Of a DNA stretch of 64,000 bases, positions 24,434 through 33,340 are shown one piece after another (position 1 is the first letter of the stretch; each line of letters opens with the position of its first letter). The notes under the pieces were generated by a model. It saw only the letters and a list, made by a program, of their open reading frames with translations, made no database searches and was not told where the DNA came from. The stretch spans positions 3,844,001 to 3,908,000 of the forward strand of contig NZ_CP007139.1 in NCBI RefSeq assembly GCF_000724625.1, read 5' to 3'. The translations under genes were made by a program, and so were the position numbers. Source of the stretch: Fimbriimonas ginsengisoli Gsoil 348. GTDB lineage: Bacteria; Armatimonadota; Fimbriimonadia; Fimbriimonadales; Fimbriimonadaceae.

Positions 24434-26386
24434 ATGAGCCCGCTAATTTCACTTCTTCTAAGCTTTGCCTCGGCTTCTCAGACGGACGCCTCGTGGGCGG
24501 TCGGTTCGGATCAGTTGCGGCTAGACCTGCTTCCGGCGTTCAAACGGACGGTTAAGATCGGGGCGGTAACCAGTTACGACCGGACGGAGGGGAACGACGA
24601 CGGTTTCTCGGGAAAGTACTCGTTCGTCCGTAAAGAAGGGGACAGTCTGGTTCTGGCCGATCTGAAGGGGCCGGGCTGCATCTATCGAATCCACACTCCC
24701 ACGCCGACGGACGATCCGCTGGAGTTCTACTTCGACGGCGAGGCGACGCCGCGGATATCGCTGCCGTTCCGGGAGCTTTTCAGCGGCAAGTTTCCGCCCT
24801 TCGTCCGGCCGCTGGTGGATAGCGCCGGCGGCGGTTATTACTGTTACGTTCCGATCCCGTATCGGAAGTCATGCAAGGTCGTGCTGCGGGCAAAGCAGAT
24901 GCAGTTCTACGACCTTAACTATGCGACCTACCCGGAAAGCGCCCCGGTGGCGTCGTACGATCCCGCCGCCGGGCGGCGGGATTTAGCTCGGGTGGCGGAG
25001 GTGTTTAGCCGTAGCAGAGAGCGCGACTTGACCGACGTCAACGTCCCGCAAGGGACAAGGCTTCAGCGCCAGACTTTCGACCGAGTTCTTAGGCCAGGGA
25101 AGAGCGTCACCCTCTTCGAGAGCCGGAGGCCGGGACGGATCGCCAGTCTGAGAATCGGCCCTTCCGACGCCTTTGCCGGTAAGAACCGCGACGTTCTTCT
25201 CCGGATCACCTGGGATGGCGAAAAGCAACCGGCGGTGCTGTGTCCGGCCGGCGATTTCTTCGGTTACGGATGGGGCAAGCCAGCCGCCGGGTCGGCGCTG
25301 GTGGGAACGTATCAGGGGGTCAACTACTGCAATCTACCGATGCCGTTCGATCGCTCGGCGAAAGTCGAGCTCGTCTCGCTCGGCGACCGGTCGATCTCGG
25401 TTCGGGGGGAAGTCGTCGTGGGCGACACGCCCAGGGGGCGCAACGAAGGGAAGTTCTATGCGGTTTGGCGCCGGGAGAATCCGACCACCGAAGGGAAGCC
25501 GTTCACATTTCTCGACACGAAGGGGCGCGGGCACATCGTAGGACTCGCGCTTCAAGCCCAGGGAATGGAGCCGGGCGGCACGCCGTTCTTCGAGGGGGAC
25601 GACCAGACTACGGTCGACGGCGAGCTGGTCGTTCACGGCACCGGCTCCGAGGATTTCTTCAACGGCGGGTGGTACGACGTTCCGGGACGATGGGACGCCT
25701 CGTTCGCCCGGGCACTCAGCGGGTGCATCACGTACCAACGGCCGCTTGGGCGGACCGGCGGGTACCGCTTCTTCCTCGGCGACGCTTACAGCTTTGAGAA
25801 GAGCATCCTGCAAACGATCGAGCACGCTCCCGAGCGCAATCAACTTCCGGCCGACTACTGCTCGGTCACGTACCTATACGCGGAGAACCGCCCGACAGTG
25901 GACTTCGGGATTCCAAGTCTCGCGATGCGCCAGGTGGTCGATCCGTCGAAAGTCATCTTTCCTGCGGACTGGACATTGCCGATCAACTCGTTCAGCTTCC
26001 GCGACGCGACCGTCAGCCGCCGTTCGGTGCCGGCGGGTAACGGATCGGTTCGCTGCCTCTCCCTTCGCACGTTGGGCGAGGATTGGTTTGGCCCCGCGTT
26101 CATCTCCCTCGGCTGCGACCTGCCGTCGGCGGGCCGGTACCGGATCTACATCGATGCGGTGAAGGGGCCGGAGCAAGCGAAGGCGCAACTGTTCCAGGAC
26201 GAGTCGCCGGTAGGCGACCCGGTCGATCTGTTCGCGGAGAAGCCGGCGGTAGCGAGCCACGTCCTGGTGGGTGAGATCAACGCGGTCGAAGGCAGAAACA
26301 ACCTGATGTTCAAGCTAGTGGGCAAGAACCCGCTAGCCACCGGTTTCGGCTTTGACCTGATGACTGTGGTGTGTGAAAAGGTGTAG
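24434..26386 (+). CDS. Secreted DUF2961 / GH172-family protein
   Basis: The 650-residue protein has a short signal peptide (residues 1-~18) and a DUF2961 domain (about 40-480). DUF2961 founded glycoside hydrolase family GH172, which includes difructose-dianhydride enzymes and alpha-D-arabinofuranosidases. Family hallmarks seen are GPGCIYRIHTPTPTDD near the start and the GTGSEDFFNGGWYD motif with its conserved acidic pair. A C-terminal beta domain (about 500-650) may bind sugar. No second active-site glutamate could be assigned with certainty by eye. It is divergent from the GH5-like gene, with about 180 bp between. Confidence 0.85.
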   Translation: MSPLISLLLSFASASQTDASWAVGSDQLRLDLLPAFKRTVKIGAVTSYDRTEGNDDGFSGKYSFVRKEGDSLVLADLKGPGCIYRIHTPTPTDDPLEFYFDGEATPRISLPFRELFSGKFPPFVRPLVDSAGGGYYCYVPIPYRKSCKVVLRAKQMQFYDLNYATYPESAPVASYDPAAGRRDLARVAEVFSRSRERDLTDVNVPQGTRLQRQTFDRVLRPGKSVTLFESRRPGRIASLRIGPSDAFAGKNRDVLLRITWDGEKQPAVLCPAGDFFGYGWGKPAAGSALVGTYQGVNYCNLPMPFDRSAKVELVSLGDRSISVRGEVVVGDTPRGRNEGKFYAVWRRENPTTEGKPFTFLDTKGRGHIVGLALQAQGMEPGGTPFFEGDDQTTVDGELVVHGTGSEDFFNGGWYDVPGRWDASFARALSGCITYQRPLGRTGGYRFFLGDAYSFEKSILQTIEHAPERNQLPADYCSVTYLYAENRPTVDFGIPSLAMRQVVDPSKVIFPADWTLPINSFSFRDATVSRRSVPAGNGSVRCLSLRTLGEDWFGPAFISLGCDLPSAGRYRIYIDAVKGPEQAKAQLFQDESPVGDPVDLFAEKPAVASHVLVGEINAVEGRNNLMFKLVGKNPLATGFGFDLMTVVCEKV

Positions 26387-26460
26387 CGACGTGGCCCTCC
26401 GTAGCGTCGGCGCCCTCGCCGATGATCCGGTGCACTTCCGGTAGACCGCTGGCCCTTTCG

Positions 26461-27207
26461 TTAAAGAACTTCCGCCTGCGGCGTCTCCGCCCCCTTGCGC
26501 GACCGCTTGGCTCCGGTTGACCCAGAGTCGCTTTTCTTGCTGCCGAGTTCCATGATCGCCTTGAAACGCTCGAGGTCGTGGTCGATCTGGGCTTGGGCGT
26601 CGTTGCGGAACAGTTTGGCGATCCAAAATCCCGCCATATCGGCCGGCGGATCGTAGCGGAGAACGATCTTGACTCGGGTTGTGCCGTTGCCGGCATCTTC
26701 GAACCGGACCGAGCCGGCGTTATCCACGCCGCTCCCTTCGAGACTCTGCCACGCGATCAGCTCGTTTTCGACGTCGTTCACAATTTCGGCGTCCCACTTG
26801 ACCACCATACCGGCGGGAGCTCGGGCCACCCAAAGGGAGCGTCGGTCGTCCACCTCGTGGACGGATAGAAGGTGGTCCATGAAGACGGGAAGGTTCTCGA
26901 GGTTACGCCAAATACGGTAGAGCTCCTGTCGCGGGCGGTTCACCAGGATCTCGGAGTCGACCCGGACATTCTGTTTGCCGACCCCGGTCGGGCGAGCTGG
27001 CATCTCGATTCCCAGCAGTTGGTACAGCCGGCGATACCCTTGTTGACCGCGATAAATCAGCCCTAATCCGGCGATTTTGTAGACCGCGCCGGCAATGCCG
27101 CCCCGGCGAAAACCGTTCAACAACAACAACGTACCGGAGGCGAGGGCGCCGATGTGCTCGATGTCGGCGGCGTTGACTTCCTTGGCATTCTCTCTAACGG
27201 GAACCAT
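26461..27207 (-). CDS. SRPBCC-family protein with DUF2892 membrane segment
   Basis: The 248-residue product begins MVPVRENAKEVNAADIEHIGALASG with an N-terminal membrane hairpin of the DUF2892/YgaP type (about 20-60, LASGTLLLLNGFRRGG...AGLGLIYRG), followed by a START/SRPBCC hydrophobic-pocket domain (about 85-215; VDSEILVNRPRQELYRIWRNLENLPVFM). This pairing is common in soil bacteria. The pocket probably binds a hydrophobic ligand, but which is unknown. A longer frame exists to 27342; ATG 27207 is preferred because the homologous region starts there. The Lys/Arg-rich tail of about 25 residues is unstructured. Confidence 0.75.
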   Translation of the reverse strand: MVPVRENAKEVNAADIEHIGALASGTLLLLNGFRRGGIAGAVYKIAGLGLIYRGQQGYRRLYQLLGIEMPARPTGVGKQNVRVDSEILVNRPRQELYRIWRNLENLPVFMDHLLSVHEVDDRRSLWVARAPAGMVVKWDAEIVNDVENELIAWQSLEGSGVDNAGSVRFEDAGNGTTRVKIVLRYDPPADMAGFWIAKLFRNDAQAQIDHDLERFKAIMELGSKKSDSGSTGAKRSRKGAETPQAEVL

Positions 27208-27404
27208 TGTGCATGTTCGACATCGCCACCGCCCGCAATGTTCGCATCCAACCTTCCCAGTATTTTTGCGGTAACCAAACAAATAGGGAACGATTGAAGG
27301 AGGCTGCCCGTAACCCTCAGAGATTTTGGCGATGCTGCCCACGCGCCCTGGGCCGTCGCTGAATCATAACGGTGGGGAACCACACAGAGGAGAAACATAA
27401 GGAT

Positions 27405-28874
27405 ATGGCACTCAATACGGTGCTCGTGCTCGCAGCCGGGTTCGGCTTTATTGGAACCGCGCAAGATCCCAGCTTGGATCAGCAGATCGTCACGCCGGTG
27501 ATCGGCACTTCTCAAAACACCCAAGGGAGCCAGGCCGCCACGTCCTCCCCGAAGGTTACCGTCCAGTTTCGCGGCGTCAAAGCCTCCGAGGTCTTCTCGT
27601 GGCTGGAGAACCGAGGCGTCAATTTTGTCGTTTCCGATGGGGAGATCCCGGCCGGCACGAACGTTACTTTAAACCTGCAGGACGTTTCCCTCGACGGCGC
27701 GGTCGATGCGATCGCCCGAGCCCTCGGCGGTCACTGGGAGAAGGAGAATGGAATCCGCGTGTTCAAGCGCGGCGAGGCGCCGTTCCGCTTTTTCTCGGGT
27801 CCAGAGGTGACTGCGGGCGCGCGAAACGGTGCAAAGTCGCCGTTCCAGGCTCTACCGCGAAACCGCCAGAGCTTTAACGCCATGCCTGCGATGCCCGCCT
27901 TCCCGCAAGGTCACCCGCTTTCCGACAAAGAAGCCGAGAAGCTCTTTGGCAAGGATTACCAGAAGCGAATGGAGGAATGGGGCCAAGAATTCGCCAAGAA
28001 GTTCGGCCCGGAGCAGGAAAAGGCGCAGAAGAAGTGGGCGGAGGAATTCGCCAAGCAGCACAAAGGTGAATTCGGGCCCGGCTTCCAATTCAAGATGCAG
28101 AAAGAATTCGGTCCTGAATTCCAGCAGAGGATGCAGAAAGAGTTCGGCCCAGAGTTCCAACAGAGGATGCAGAAGGAGTTCGGTCCCGAGTTCCAACAGA
28201 GGATGCAGAAGGAGTTCGGTCCCGAGTTCCAGCAGAAGATGCAGAAGGAGTTCGGTCCGGAATTCCACATGAAGATGCAGAAGGAATTCGGTCCCGAATT
28301 CCAGAAGAAGATGGAGAAGATGGGCCAGGAGATGCAGAAGCGATTCGGCCCCGGCTCCGACTTCGAAAAGCAGATGAAGCAATTGGCGGAAGAGAACGCC
28401 AAGAGTGGCCGCGTCTATCGGTTGAATGGCGACGGCGTCTACAAGCTAGACAAGAAGCAGCTCGAAGAGCTCAAAGCGGAGGCTGCGCGAGCCCGCTCGG
28501 AAGGCGCCCGTGCCCGAGCCGAGGGAGCAGGCGCTCGTAGAGAAGGCGCCCGAGCACGCGCGGAAGCCGGGCGCGTACGCCAAGGCGAAGGTTGGAAGGT
28601 TCTCCGTTCCGGCGACAGTCCGTACACGTTCCTCCGATCCAAGGGGGATGGTAACTTCCACGTTTTCCGCAGCGACAGCGGCTCCGCGCTCGACATCAAG
28701 AAGTTCCTAAAGAACCTCACCCCAGACCAGCGAGACCGGCAGCGAAAGCGCGGATACATCTGGTGGGACGATCTCACCCGCGAGCAGAAAGAGATGCTCG
28801 GTGGCCGCCCGGACGGCCGCTTCGAGATCCGCTACAAGATCAACGACGACGAGATCACTATCCGCGGCAACTAG
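27405..28874 (+). CDS. STN-domain protein with FGPEF-type tandem repeats
   Basis: The 489-residue protein has a hydrophobic start (MALNTVLVLAAGFGFIG), an STN/secretin-like short domain (about 45-115; VTVQFRGVKASEVFSWLENR), six consecutive 12-residue repeats of the type EFGPEFQQRMQK (residues 234-305), more degenerate copies before and after, then an Ala/Arg/Glu-rich stretch (about 355-395) and a C-terminal domain. The repeats are encoded by six 36-bp units at 28104-28319. The helical Gln/Met/Lys-rich repeats suggest a long amphipathic rod. STN domains are found in the periplasm in secretins and TonB receptors, but no secretin pore is present here. I do not recognise the family. Confidence 0.72.
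   Translation: MALNTVLVLAAGFGFIGTAQDPSLDQQIVTPVIGTSQNTQGSQAATSSPKVTVQFRGVKASEVFSWLENRGVNFVVSDGEIPAGTNVTLNLQDVSLDGAVDAIARALGGHWEKENGIRVFKRGEAPFRFFSGPEVTAGARNGAKSPFQALPRNRQSFNAMPAMPAFPQGHPLSDKEAEKLFGKDYQKRMEEWGQEFAKKFGPEQEKAQKKWAEEFAKQHKGEFGPGFQFKMQKEFGPEFQQRMQKEFGPEFQQRMQKEFGPEFQQRMQKEFGPEFQQKMQKEFGPEFHMKMQKEFGPEFQKKMEKMGQEMQKRFGPGSDFEKQMKQLAEENAKSGRVYRLNGDGVYKLDKKQLEELKAEAARARSEGARARAEGAGARREGARARAEAGRVRQGEGWKVLRSGDSPYTFLRSKGDGNFHVFRSDSGSALDIKKFLKNLTPDQRDRQRKRGYIWWDDLTREQKEMLGGRPDGRFEIRYKINDDEITIRGN
28104..28319 (+). repeat. Six tandem 36-bp coding repeats
   Basis: Units start at 28104, 28140, 28176, 28212, 28248 and 28284. Each encodes 12 residues of the EFGPEFQQRMQK type; the first four are nearly identical at the DNA level, the last two have drifted. 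This in-frame array could expand or shrink by slippage or recombination and change the rod length of the protein. Confidence 0.9.
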
Positions 28875-28893
28875 CCATCCTTGGTCACGTAAC

Positions 28894-28929
28894 AAAGACG
28901 GTCCGGATCGAGAGATCCGGGCCGTCTTT
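28894..28929. terminator. Bidirectional terminator between convergent genes
   Basis: AAAGACGG (then TCC) GGATC-GAGA-GATCC (then GGG) CCGTCTTT forms a strong stem with T-rich tails on both sides (TTTGTTTG on plus, TTTGTTACG on minus). It lies 20 bp after the STN gene and 23 bp before the end of the convergent DUF4397 gene. Confidence 0.8.
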
Positions 28930-28951
28930 GTTTGTCGAAGCGACTCGGCGA

Positions 28952-29635
28952 TTAGAAGTGCCGGCCGGGCAATGCGAGGATCGGAGTGCCCGCGTTGCCG
29001 GTGACGACCACGGTCTGGGCTTCGCGTCCGGTAACCGAAATGTTCTTGGTGTAAAGAATGGTCTGGTTATCCGAATTCGTAACGGTAACCGTATAGGCTC
29101 CCGGAGTTCGGATCAGATATTGCTGAGCGGTGTCTCCGGTCGTGAGATCGTTGATCGTTGGGACGGTGCCTGTAATATCCGCGCCCACCGCCGTTAGGTA
29201 CACATCAACCGTCTGGTTGCTCACGTTTACAATGCGGACCTGGCCATCGGACCCTGAAAGGGCCGGAACGTCGGAGAGCTTCATCTCGCTGTACGTTCCG
29301 CCCCCGTTTCGGTAAGCGATCACCGTGTAGTAGTGGTCGAGCTCGAAGAGCTCGTTCGTGTTCAGGAGCGCCCCGCCGGTCGTAGAGTCGGACACCACAA
29401 TGGATCGATTGCCATTGTTGAAGACGGTGTAGTCGCTCGCGTAGCCGTACGGCGCGGCGCCGTTGATCGTCTGCGAGTTAATCGCCAGGCTGACGCTCGC
29501 AGGATTCGAAATGGCGTTCACGACGCGGACCTGGGGGTTCCTCGATCCGAGCGCGGTTGAGCCCGAAGAGCCACCGCAACCTACGAGCGCAACGGTGCAG
29601 ACCGCCGCAATTAGAATAGACGAAGGTTTTTGCAT
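28952..29635 (-). CDS. DUF4397-domain lipoprotein
   Basis: The 227-residue product begins MQKPSSILIAAVCTVALVGC with a lipobox (ALVGC, Cys at about residue 20), then a Gly/Ser linker and a DUF4397 domain (VRVVNAISNPASVSLAINSQTI ... YTVIAYRNGGGTYSEMKL ... GQVRIVNVSNQTVDVYLT). DUF4397 is a beta-sandwich of two similar halves found in surface proteins with unknown role. ATG 29635 follows TTAGGAG. The preceding gene (upstream on +) converges. Confidence 0.8.
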   Translation of the reverse strand: MQKPSSILIAAVCTVALVGCGGSSGSTALGSRNPQVRVVNAISNPASVSLAINSQTINGAAPYGYASDYTVFNNGNRSIVVSDSTTGGALLNTNELFELDHYYTVIAYRNGGGTYSEMKLSDVPALSGSDGQVRIVNVSNQTVDVYLTAVGADITGTVPTINDLTTGDTAQQYLIRTPGAYTVTVTNSDNQTILYTKNISVTGREAQTVVVTGNAGTPILALPGRHF

Positions 29636-29797
29636 CGATTCTCCTAAACGTTTCACACGCTTCGGTGTGTTGGCTGAGTTGACCTTCGTCAACTTTTGAG
29701 AGTTCCAAGCCTCGGAACTCGGTAAATGCCCCTTCCGTCGAATAGCCGATTCGGAGTCGTGGAATAGCTTTCCAGACGCCGGAACGAGGGTTGTTCT

Positions 29798-30661
29798 ATG
29801 TCAACGTATTACGCCACTTTTCGCGATGTCCGCGCTGCCCGAGCTATGGTCGACGAGCTGGTTGTGGGAGGGGTTAGGCCGGATGACATCAGCCTTGTCG
29901 CGCACCACACGGAGGTCGATCTCCCCGAATCGACGGGCGACTCGCGAGGCGGAATGCGGGAGGTTATCGGCGTAGCCGGAGACGCTTCTTACTTCGTGGG
30001 CCGAGACGACGATCCTGAGTTCGATCCGTCGGCTCCCCCTCGTGACGGTCTAGAGGAATTCACCACGCTCGAAGGTTCTCGGATCGGCGGCATCGACACC
30101 TCCGACCCCGCCACCGATGTGGATAGCGTCGATCAAGCCGACGACTCTCAGGAAGAGTTCGAAGAGATGACCTATCCCCGGGCCGATATCAGCCAGAGCG
30201 AACATGAGCGGGACGACCTGAACTTAACGTTGCTCACCGGCTTTCCGACCCCGGTTCCGGTGGTTGACGGTCTGAAGGATGGCGCCACCGGCGCGACCGT
30301 GTCCGTCGATGAGGCCCTGGAGACGATCGTGGTCCCGGGCTTCGGCATGGTAATGGGGGGAGGCGCGCTCGCTACGGCTGCCCTCGACTTTATCAAGCCG
30401 GACGGCGGCGCGGATACTGAGGCGATCGTGCGCCACCTGCGCGACGAAGGGGTGCCCGAGACCCGGGCTCGCGTGTATCGGGACGCGTTCAGCCAAGGCG
30501 GTGCGGTCGTCGCGGTCGCCGTCAACCCCGGTTCGGTCGACGAAGGCGCGGTAGAGTCCATCGCCGAGCGCCATCACGCCGAAAACCACGCCCTCTACGA
30601 CGCCCCTCGCTATTACCAAGACGGTGGCCAACGCCACGAACGTGGCGGCGGCGCTTCCTAA
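29798..30661 (+). CDS. GSP17M/YflT-like stress protein
   Basis: The 287-residue product opens with MSTYYATFRDVRAARAMVDELVVGGVRPDDISLVAHH, a ferredoxin-like segment of the general-stress-protein 17M (YflT) type. The middle (about 80-145) is acidic and low-complexity (Asp, Glu, Ser, Pro). A Gly/Ala hydrophobic stretch (about 175-200, VPGFGMVMGGGALATAALDFI) leads to a second ferredoxin-like half, about 205-260, ending in GGAVVAVAVNPGSVDEGAVESIAERHHAENH. It reads like two halves of the same fold split by an acidic linker. Function in stress is inferred from the family only. trmD follows 35 nt later. Confidence 0.65.
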   Translation: MSTYYATFRDVRAARAMVDELVVGGVRPDDISLVAHHTEVDLPESTGDSRGGMREVIGVAGDASYFVGRDDDPEFDPSAPPRDGLEEFTTLEGSRIGGIDTSDPATDVDSVDQADDSQEEFEEMTYPRADISQSEHERDDLNLTLLTGFPTPVPVVDGLKDGATGATVSVDEALETIVVPGFGMVMGGGALATAALDFIKPDGGADTEAIVRHLRDEGVPETRARVYRDAFSQGGAVVAVAVNPGSVDEGAVESIAERHHAENHALYDAPRYYQDGGQRHERGGGAS

Positions 30662-30695
30662 GGAGGAAGGCGCTGGGTGCCACATAATCTAGTCG

Positions 30696-31409
30696 GTGCG
30701 GATCGACTTTGTAACGTTATTTCCTGAGATGCTGGCTGGGGCGTTGGGGCATAGCATCCTTGGCCGTGCCGCCGCGAGTGGCGCCGTCGGCTTTGGGTGG
30801 AGCAATCCGCGCGACTTTGCCTATGACCGACACCGGAAGGTGGACGACACTCCCTTCGGGGGAGAACCCGGGATGCTGATCAAGGCCGAGCCGGTGGCAC
30901 TCGCCTTAGAAGCTCTGCAGCCCGACTACGAAGCCGCGATCATCCTCACCGACCCCGCGGGCGAGCCGTTCACCCAAATGGCCGCAAGCGAGCTTGCCGG
31001 GCGCAAACACCTCGTCTTCCTCTGCGGGCACTACGAAGGGTTCGATCACCGGGTGAAGACTCAGCTTGCCACCCATGCCTTCAGCATCGGGGATTACGTT
31101 CTCACCAACGGAGAGCTCCCCGCCCTCGTGATGGCGGATGCCGTCGTCCGCCTCCTGCCCGGTGTGCTTGGTAACGAAGGGAGCCTTGCCGCCGACAGCC
31201 ACTCGGACGGACTCCTGAGCGCCCCCAACTTCACACGGCCGGAAACCTGGCGCGGAGAAGTCGTGCCGGAGGTGCTTACCCGTGGCAACCACCGAGCGAT
31301 CGCGGCTTGGCGGCGCGAACAGGCGCTACGCGCCACCATCGAGAACCGACCCGACCTCCTCGCCCGGGCAAAGCTGGAGAAGGGGGACCTCGATGTGCTA
31401 TCCTCTTGA
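30696..31409 (+). CDS. trmD: tRNA (guanine37-N1)-methyltransferase
   Basis: TrmD makes m1G37 next to the anticodon and prevents +1 frameshifting. The 237 residues contain the knotted SPOUT fold: RIDFVTLFPEM at the start, DDTPFGGEPGM, and the SAM-binding trefoil knot LVFLCGHYEGFDHR ... SIGDYVLTNGELPALVM. The GTG start at 30696 fits the family N-terminus. It leads the conserved trmD-rplS-lepB cluster. Confidence 0.96.
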   Translation: MRIDFVTLFPEMLAGALGHSILGRAAASGAVGFGWSNPRDFAYDRHRKVDDTPFGGEPGMLIKAEPVALALEALQPDYEAAIILTDPAGEPFTQMAASELAGRKHLVFLCGHYEGFDHRVKTQLATHAFSIGDYVLTNGELPALVMADAVVRLLPGVLGNEGSLAADSHSDGLLSAPNFTRPETWRGEVVPEVLTRGNHRAIAAWRREQALRATIENRPDLLARAKLEKGDLDVLSS

Positions 31410-31436
31410 CTTGCGTTCATGCGTGGCCTTCCGTCG

Positions 31437-31492
31437 CGCCTCTGAACCGGGAACCTAACGGGCGGATAGCCGGTTATTGATCGCCAGAGGCG
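31437..31492 (+). ncRNA. Structured leader of rplS (candidate L19 leader)
   Basis: Upstream of rplS a nested hairpin can be drawn: outer CGCCTCTG (31437-31444)/CAGAGGCG (31485-31492), inner AACCGG (31445-31450)/CCGGTT (31470-31475), with a 9-nt bulge on the 3' side and a 19-nt loop. Such leaders control ribosomal protein genes by binding their product in other bacteria; here the idea rests only on position and folding. Confidence 0.4.
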
Positions 31493-31533
31493 GACTAAGC
31501 GTCCTCTCTGGGCACAACGGAAGAAAGAGAAAC

Positions 31534-31884
31534 ATGTCCAAAGCCGCGATCCTCGAGAGCGTTGCGCAGCCGTATAAAAAGACGGATCTGCCTAAGATTT
31601 GGCCGGGCGATACCGTCCGTGCATCGGTGAAGGTCCGCGAAGCGGGCAAAGAGCGAATCCAGTTGTTCGAGGGCGTTTGCATCGCCTGCAAGAACGGCGG
31701 TATCGCCGAGACCATCACCCTACGAAAGATTTCCAACGGAGTCGGAGTGGAACGAACGTTCCCGCTCCACTCGCCGAACGTGGCCAAGTTCGAGGTCACG
31801 CGTCGCGGCCGGGTACGCCGAGCCAAGCTTTACTACCTCCGAACCAAGGTCGGTAAGGAAGCCCGAATCCGAGAGCGCCGCTAA
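31534..31884 (+). CDS. rplS: Large ribosomal subunit protein bL19
   Basis: bL19 lies at the subunit interface. The 116 residues match the family: [61 protein letters not shown] and a basic C-terminus [17 protein letters not shown] 31534 follows AAGAAAGAGAAAC; an upstream frame start at 31477 would make an untypical 19-residue extension. A structured leader lies before it and lepB begins right after its stop. Confidence 0.97.
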   Translation: MSKAAILESVAQPYKKTDLPKIWPGDTVRASVKVREAGKERIQLFEGVCIACKNGGIAETITLRKISNGVGVERTFPLHSPNVAKFEVTRRGRVRRAKLYYLRTKVGKEARIRERR

Positions 31885-32898
31885 GTGCCCTTTCCTTCGC
31901 TGCCACTTCCGCTCGCGCAGGTTGCCCAACAGGGCACAAGCATGCGCGAGGTAGTCGACAACCTGGCTCGCACCCCGCTGAGCCAGGTTGTTATTTTCGT
32001 GTTGGTCCTCACGATCCTTCGGCTCTCCGTCTATCCGTATCTTCGGAAGACGCTGCCGCACAAACGGACCGGCGCGTACGGGGCGGCGAAAGTGCTCAAT
32101 GAGCTGCTGGACGCATTCGTTTACGCGGGCGTCTTCGTCTTCATGCTCATCCGTCCGTTCGGCGTTCAGGCGTTCCTGATCCCCTCCGGATCCATGTGGC
32201 CCACGCTTTACGTGAACGACTTCATCGTCGCTAACAAGGCGATCTATCGCTACACCGATCCCAAGGCGAACGACGTCGTCGTCTTCCGCCCGCCGAAGCC
32301 GGCCACCGAGAACCATCCGGAGCAGCTCGACGAAAAAGGGGAAGTGAAGGTCGACTTCATCAAGCGCCTGATCGGAGTCCCCGGCGACGTGATTGAGCTT
32401 CGAAAGGGAATCCTCTATCGGAACGGCCGGATCGCGCCGGAAGACGAGCTGCACCGGCACTATAGCTGGCCCCTGCGTGATCCGGACCAGCCGCCCAGCT
32501 CCGAGACGGCGAATTTCCGCCTGTTAACGGACGCGGAGGCCGCGGCCATCACCAAGCAGAGCTTTAAGCTCGTCAAGTACCACGGGCGTCTCATTCCGCT
32601 CAACTGGTCCGATTACGATACGAATTCGTCCCGGCCCGGCGGCACTTCGCTCAGCGATCCGCCCGAGACGCAGCCGTATTCAGTCGCGAAAGAATTCGTG
32701 ATCGACGATCAAACCGAGGCGAAGAAGCTTCAGGATCTTCCCGCGGAGCCGCTTCCCAAGGGTTACTACCTGATGATGGGCGACAACCGGAACGGATCGT
32801 TCGACTCCCGAGGATGGGGCTTGGTCCCCCGAGACTCGATCATCGGCCGCGCCGAATTCATCTGGTTCCCCTTCCAGCGCATCGGCCGCGTCAAGTAG
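31885..32898 (+). CDS. lepB: Signal peptidase I
   Basis: LepB cleaves signal peptides outside the membrane. The nucleophile is S103 in LIPSGSMWPTL and the general base K160 in VDFIKRLIGVPGD; the C-terminal GDNRNGSFDSRGWG motif is present. An N-terminal segment (about 30-90) gives one or two membrane helices. At 337 residues it is longer than many because of an extra domain of about 100 residues between KRLIGVPGD and the GDN motif. GTG 31885 follows the rplS stop with no spacing, so the genes are probably coupled. Confidence 0.93.
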   Translation: MPFPSLPLPLAQVAQQGTSMREVVDNLARTPLSQVVIFVLVLTILRLSVYPYLRKTLPHKRTGAYGAAKVLNELLDAFVYAGVFVFMLIRPFGVQAFLIPSGSMWPTLYVNDFIVANKAIYRYTDPKANDVVVFRPPKPATENHPEQLDEKGEVKVDFIKRLIGVPGDVIELRKGILYRNGRIAPEDELHRHYSWPLRDPDQPPSSETANFRLLTDAEAAAITKQSFKLVKYHGRLIPLNWSDYDTNSSRPGGTSLSDPPETQPYSVAKEFVIDDQTEAKKLQDLPAEPLPKGYYLMMGDNRNGSFDSRGWGLVPRDSIIGRAEFIWFPFQRIGRVK

Positions 32899-32947
32899 CA
32901 GATCGTAAGGGGTCTTTCTTCGCCCGTGCGAGCGCGCCTCTCGTGAA

Positions 32948-33340
32948 CTACGGGATGACGAAAGCGCCCGGGATTTTGACGTCGAAGGTTGCGAGTCGCA
33001 TCTCGTTGACGGTTGCAAGGTTGACTAGGTGACCTTCCGTGACTTGTCTCGGACCTAAAACCCACGCGGGTAGCGCAAGAGCGTCCAAGGTGTCGGACAA
33101 GAATTCGAATCTTGAAGGATTCGAGGTTTTCAGCGCTGCGAGGATGGCTCTCGCGTCAGCGACACCAATCGCGTACGGTGCAGCATTCGCAAGTACGCGT
33201 ATGAAGCCGAGCTCAGTGATGCTGCACGTCGCGAGCTGGGGTGATTCGGGGGTGCTCAGCCAGGACGAAATTCGCACGTGAAATTCATGCTCTCGGAAAC
33301 CAAGGGCAATAAGGGCATTGACGTCCAGTAGGTACTTCAC
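32948..33340 (-). CDS. vapC: PIN-domain toxin (VapC type)
   Basis: The 130-residue protein starts MKYLLDVNALIALGFREHEFH, a PIN domain with acidic metal residues at D6, the Glu of ITELGF, the Asp of VADARAI and the Asp of ATFDVKIPG. VapC toxins cut tRNA or rRNA as RNases. Its ATG overlaps the stop of the antitoxin-like gene by 4 nt. The pair lies in opposite orientation between lepB and its probable terminator (33645-33678), as if inserted there. Confidence 0.85.
   Translation of the reverse strand: MKYLLDVNALIALGFREHEFHVRISSWLSTPESPQLATCSITELGFIRVLANAAPYAIGVADARAILAALKTSNPSRFEFLSDTLDALALPAWVLGPRQVTEGHLVNLATVNEMRLATFDVKIPGAFVIP

Noticed and set aside
28104-28319. CRISPR-like 36-bp repeats
   Set aside because: The repeats are contiguous without spacers and keep the reading frame of a protein.
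27852-28382. Antisense 176-residue Leu/His-rich open frame opposite the STN gene
   Set aside because: It mirrors the 36-bp tandem repeats of the real gene; no ribosome site and repetitive composition, so it is a shadow frame.
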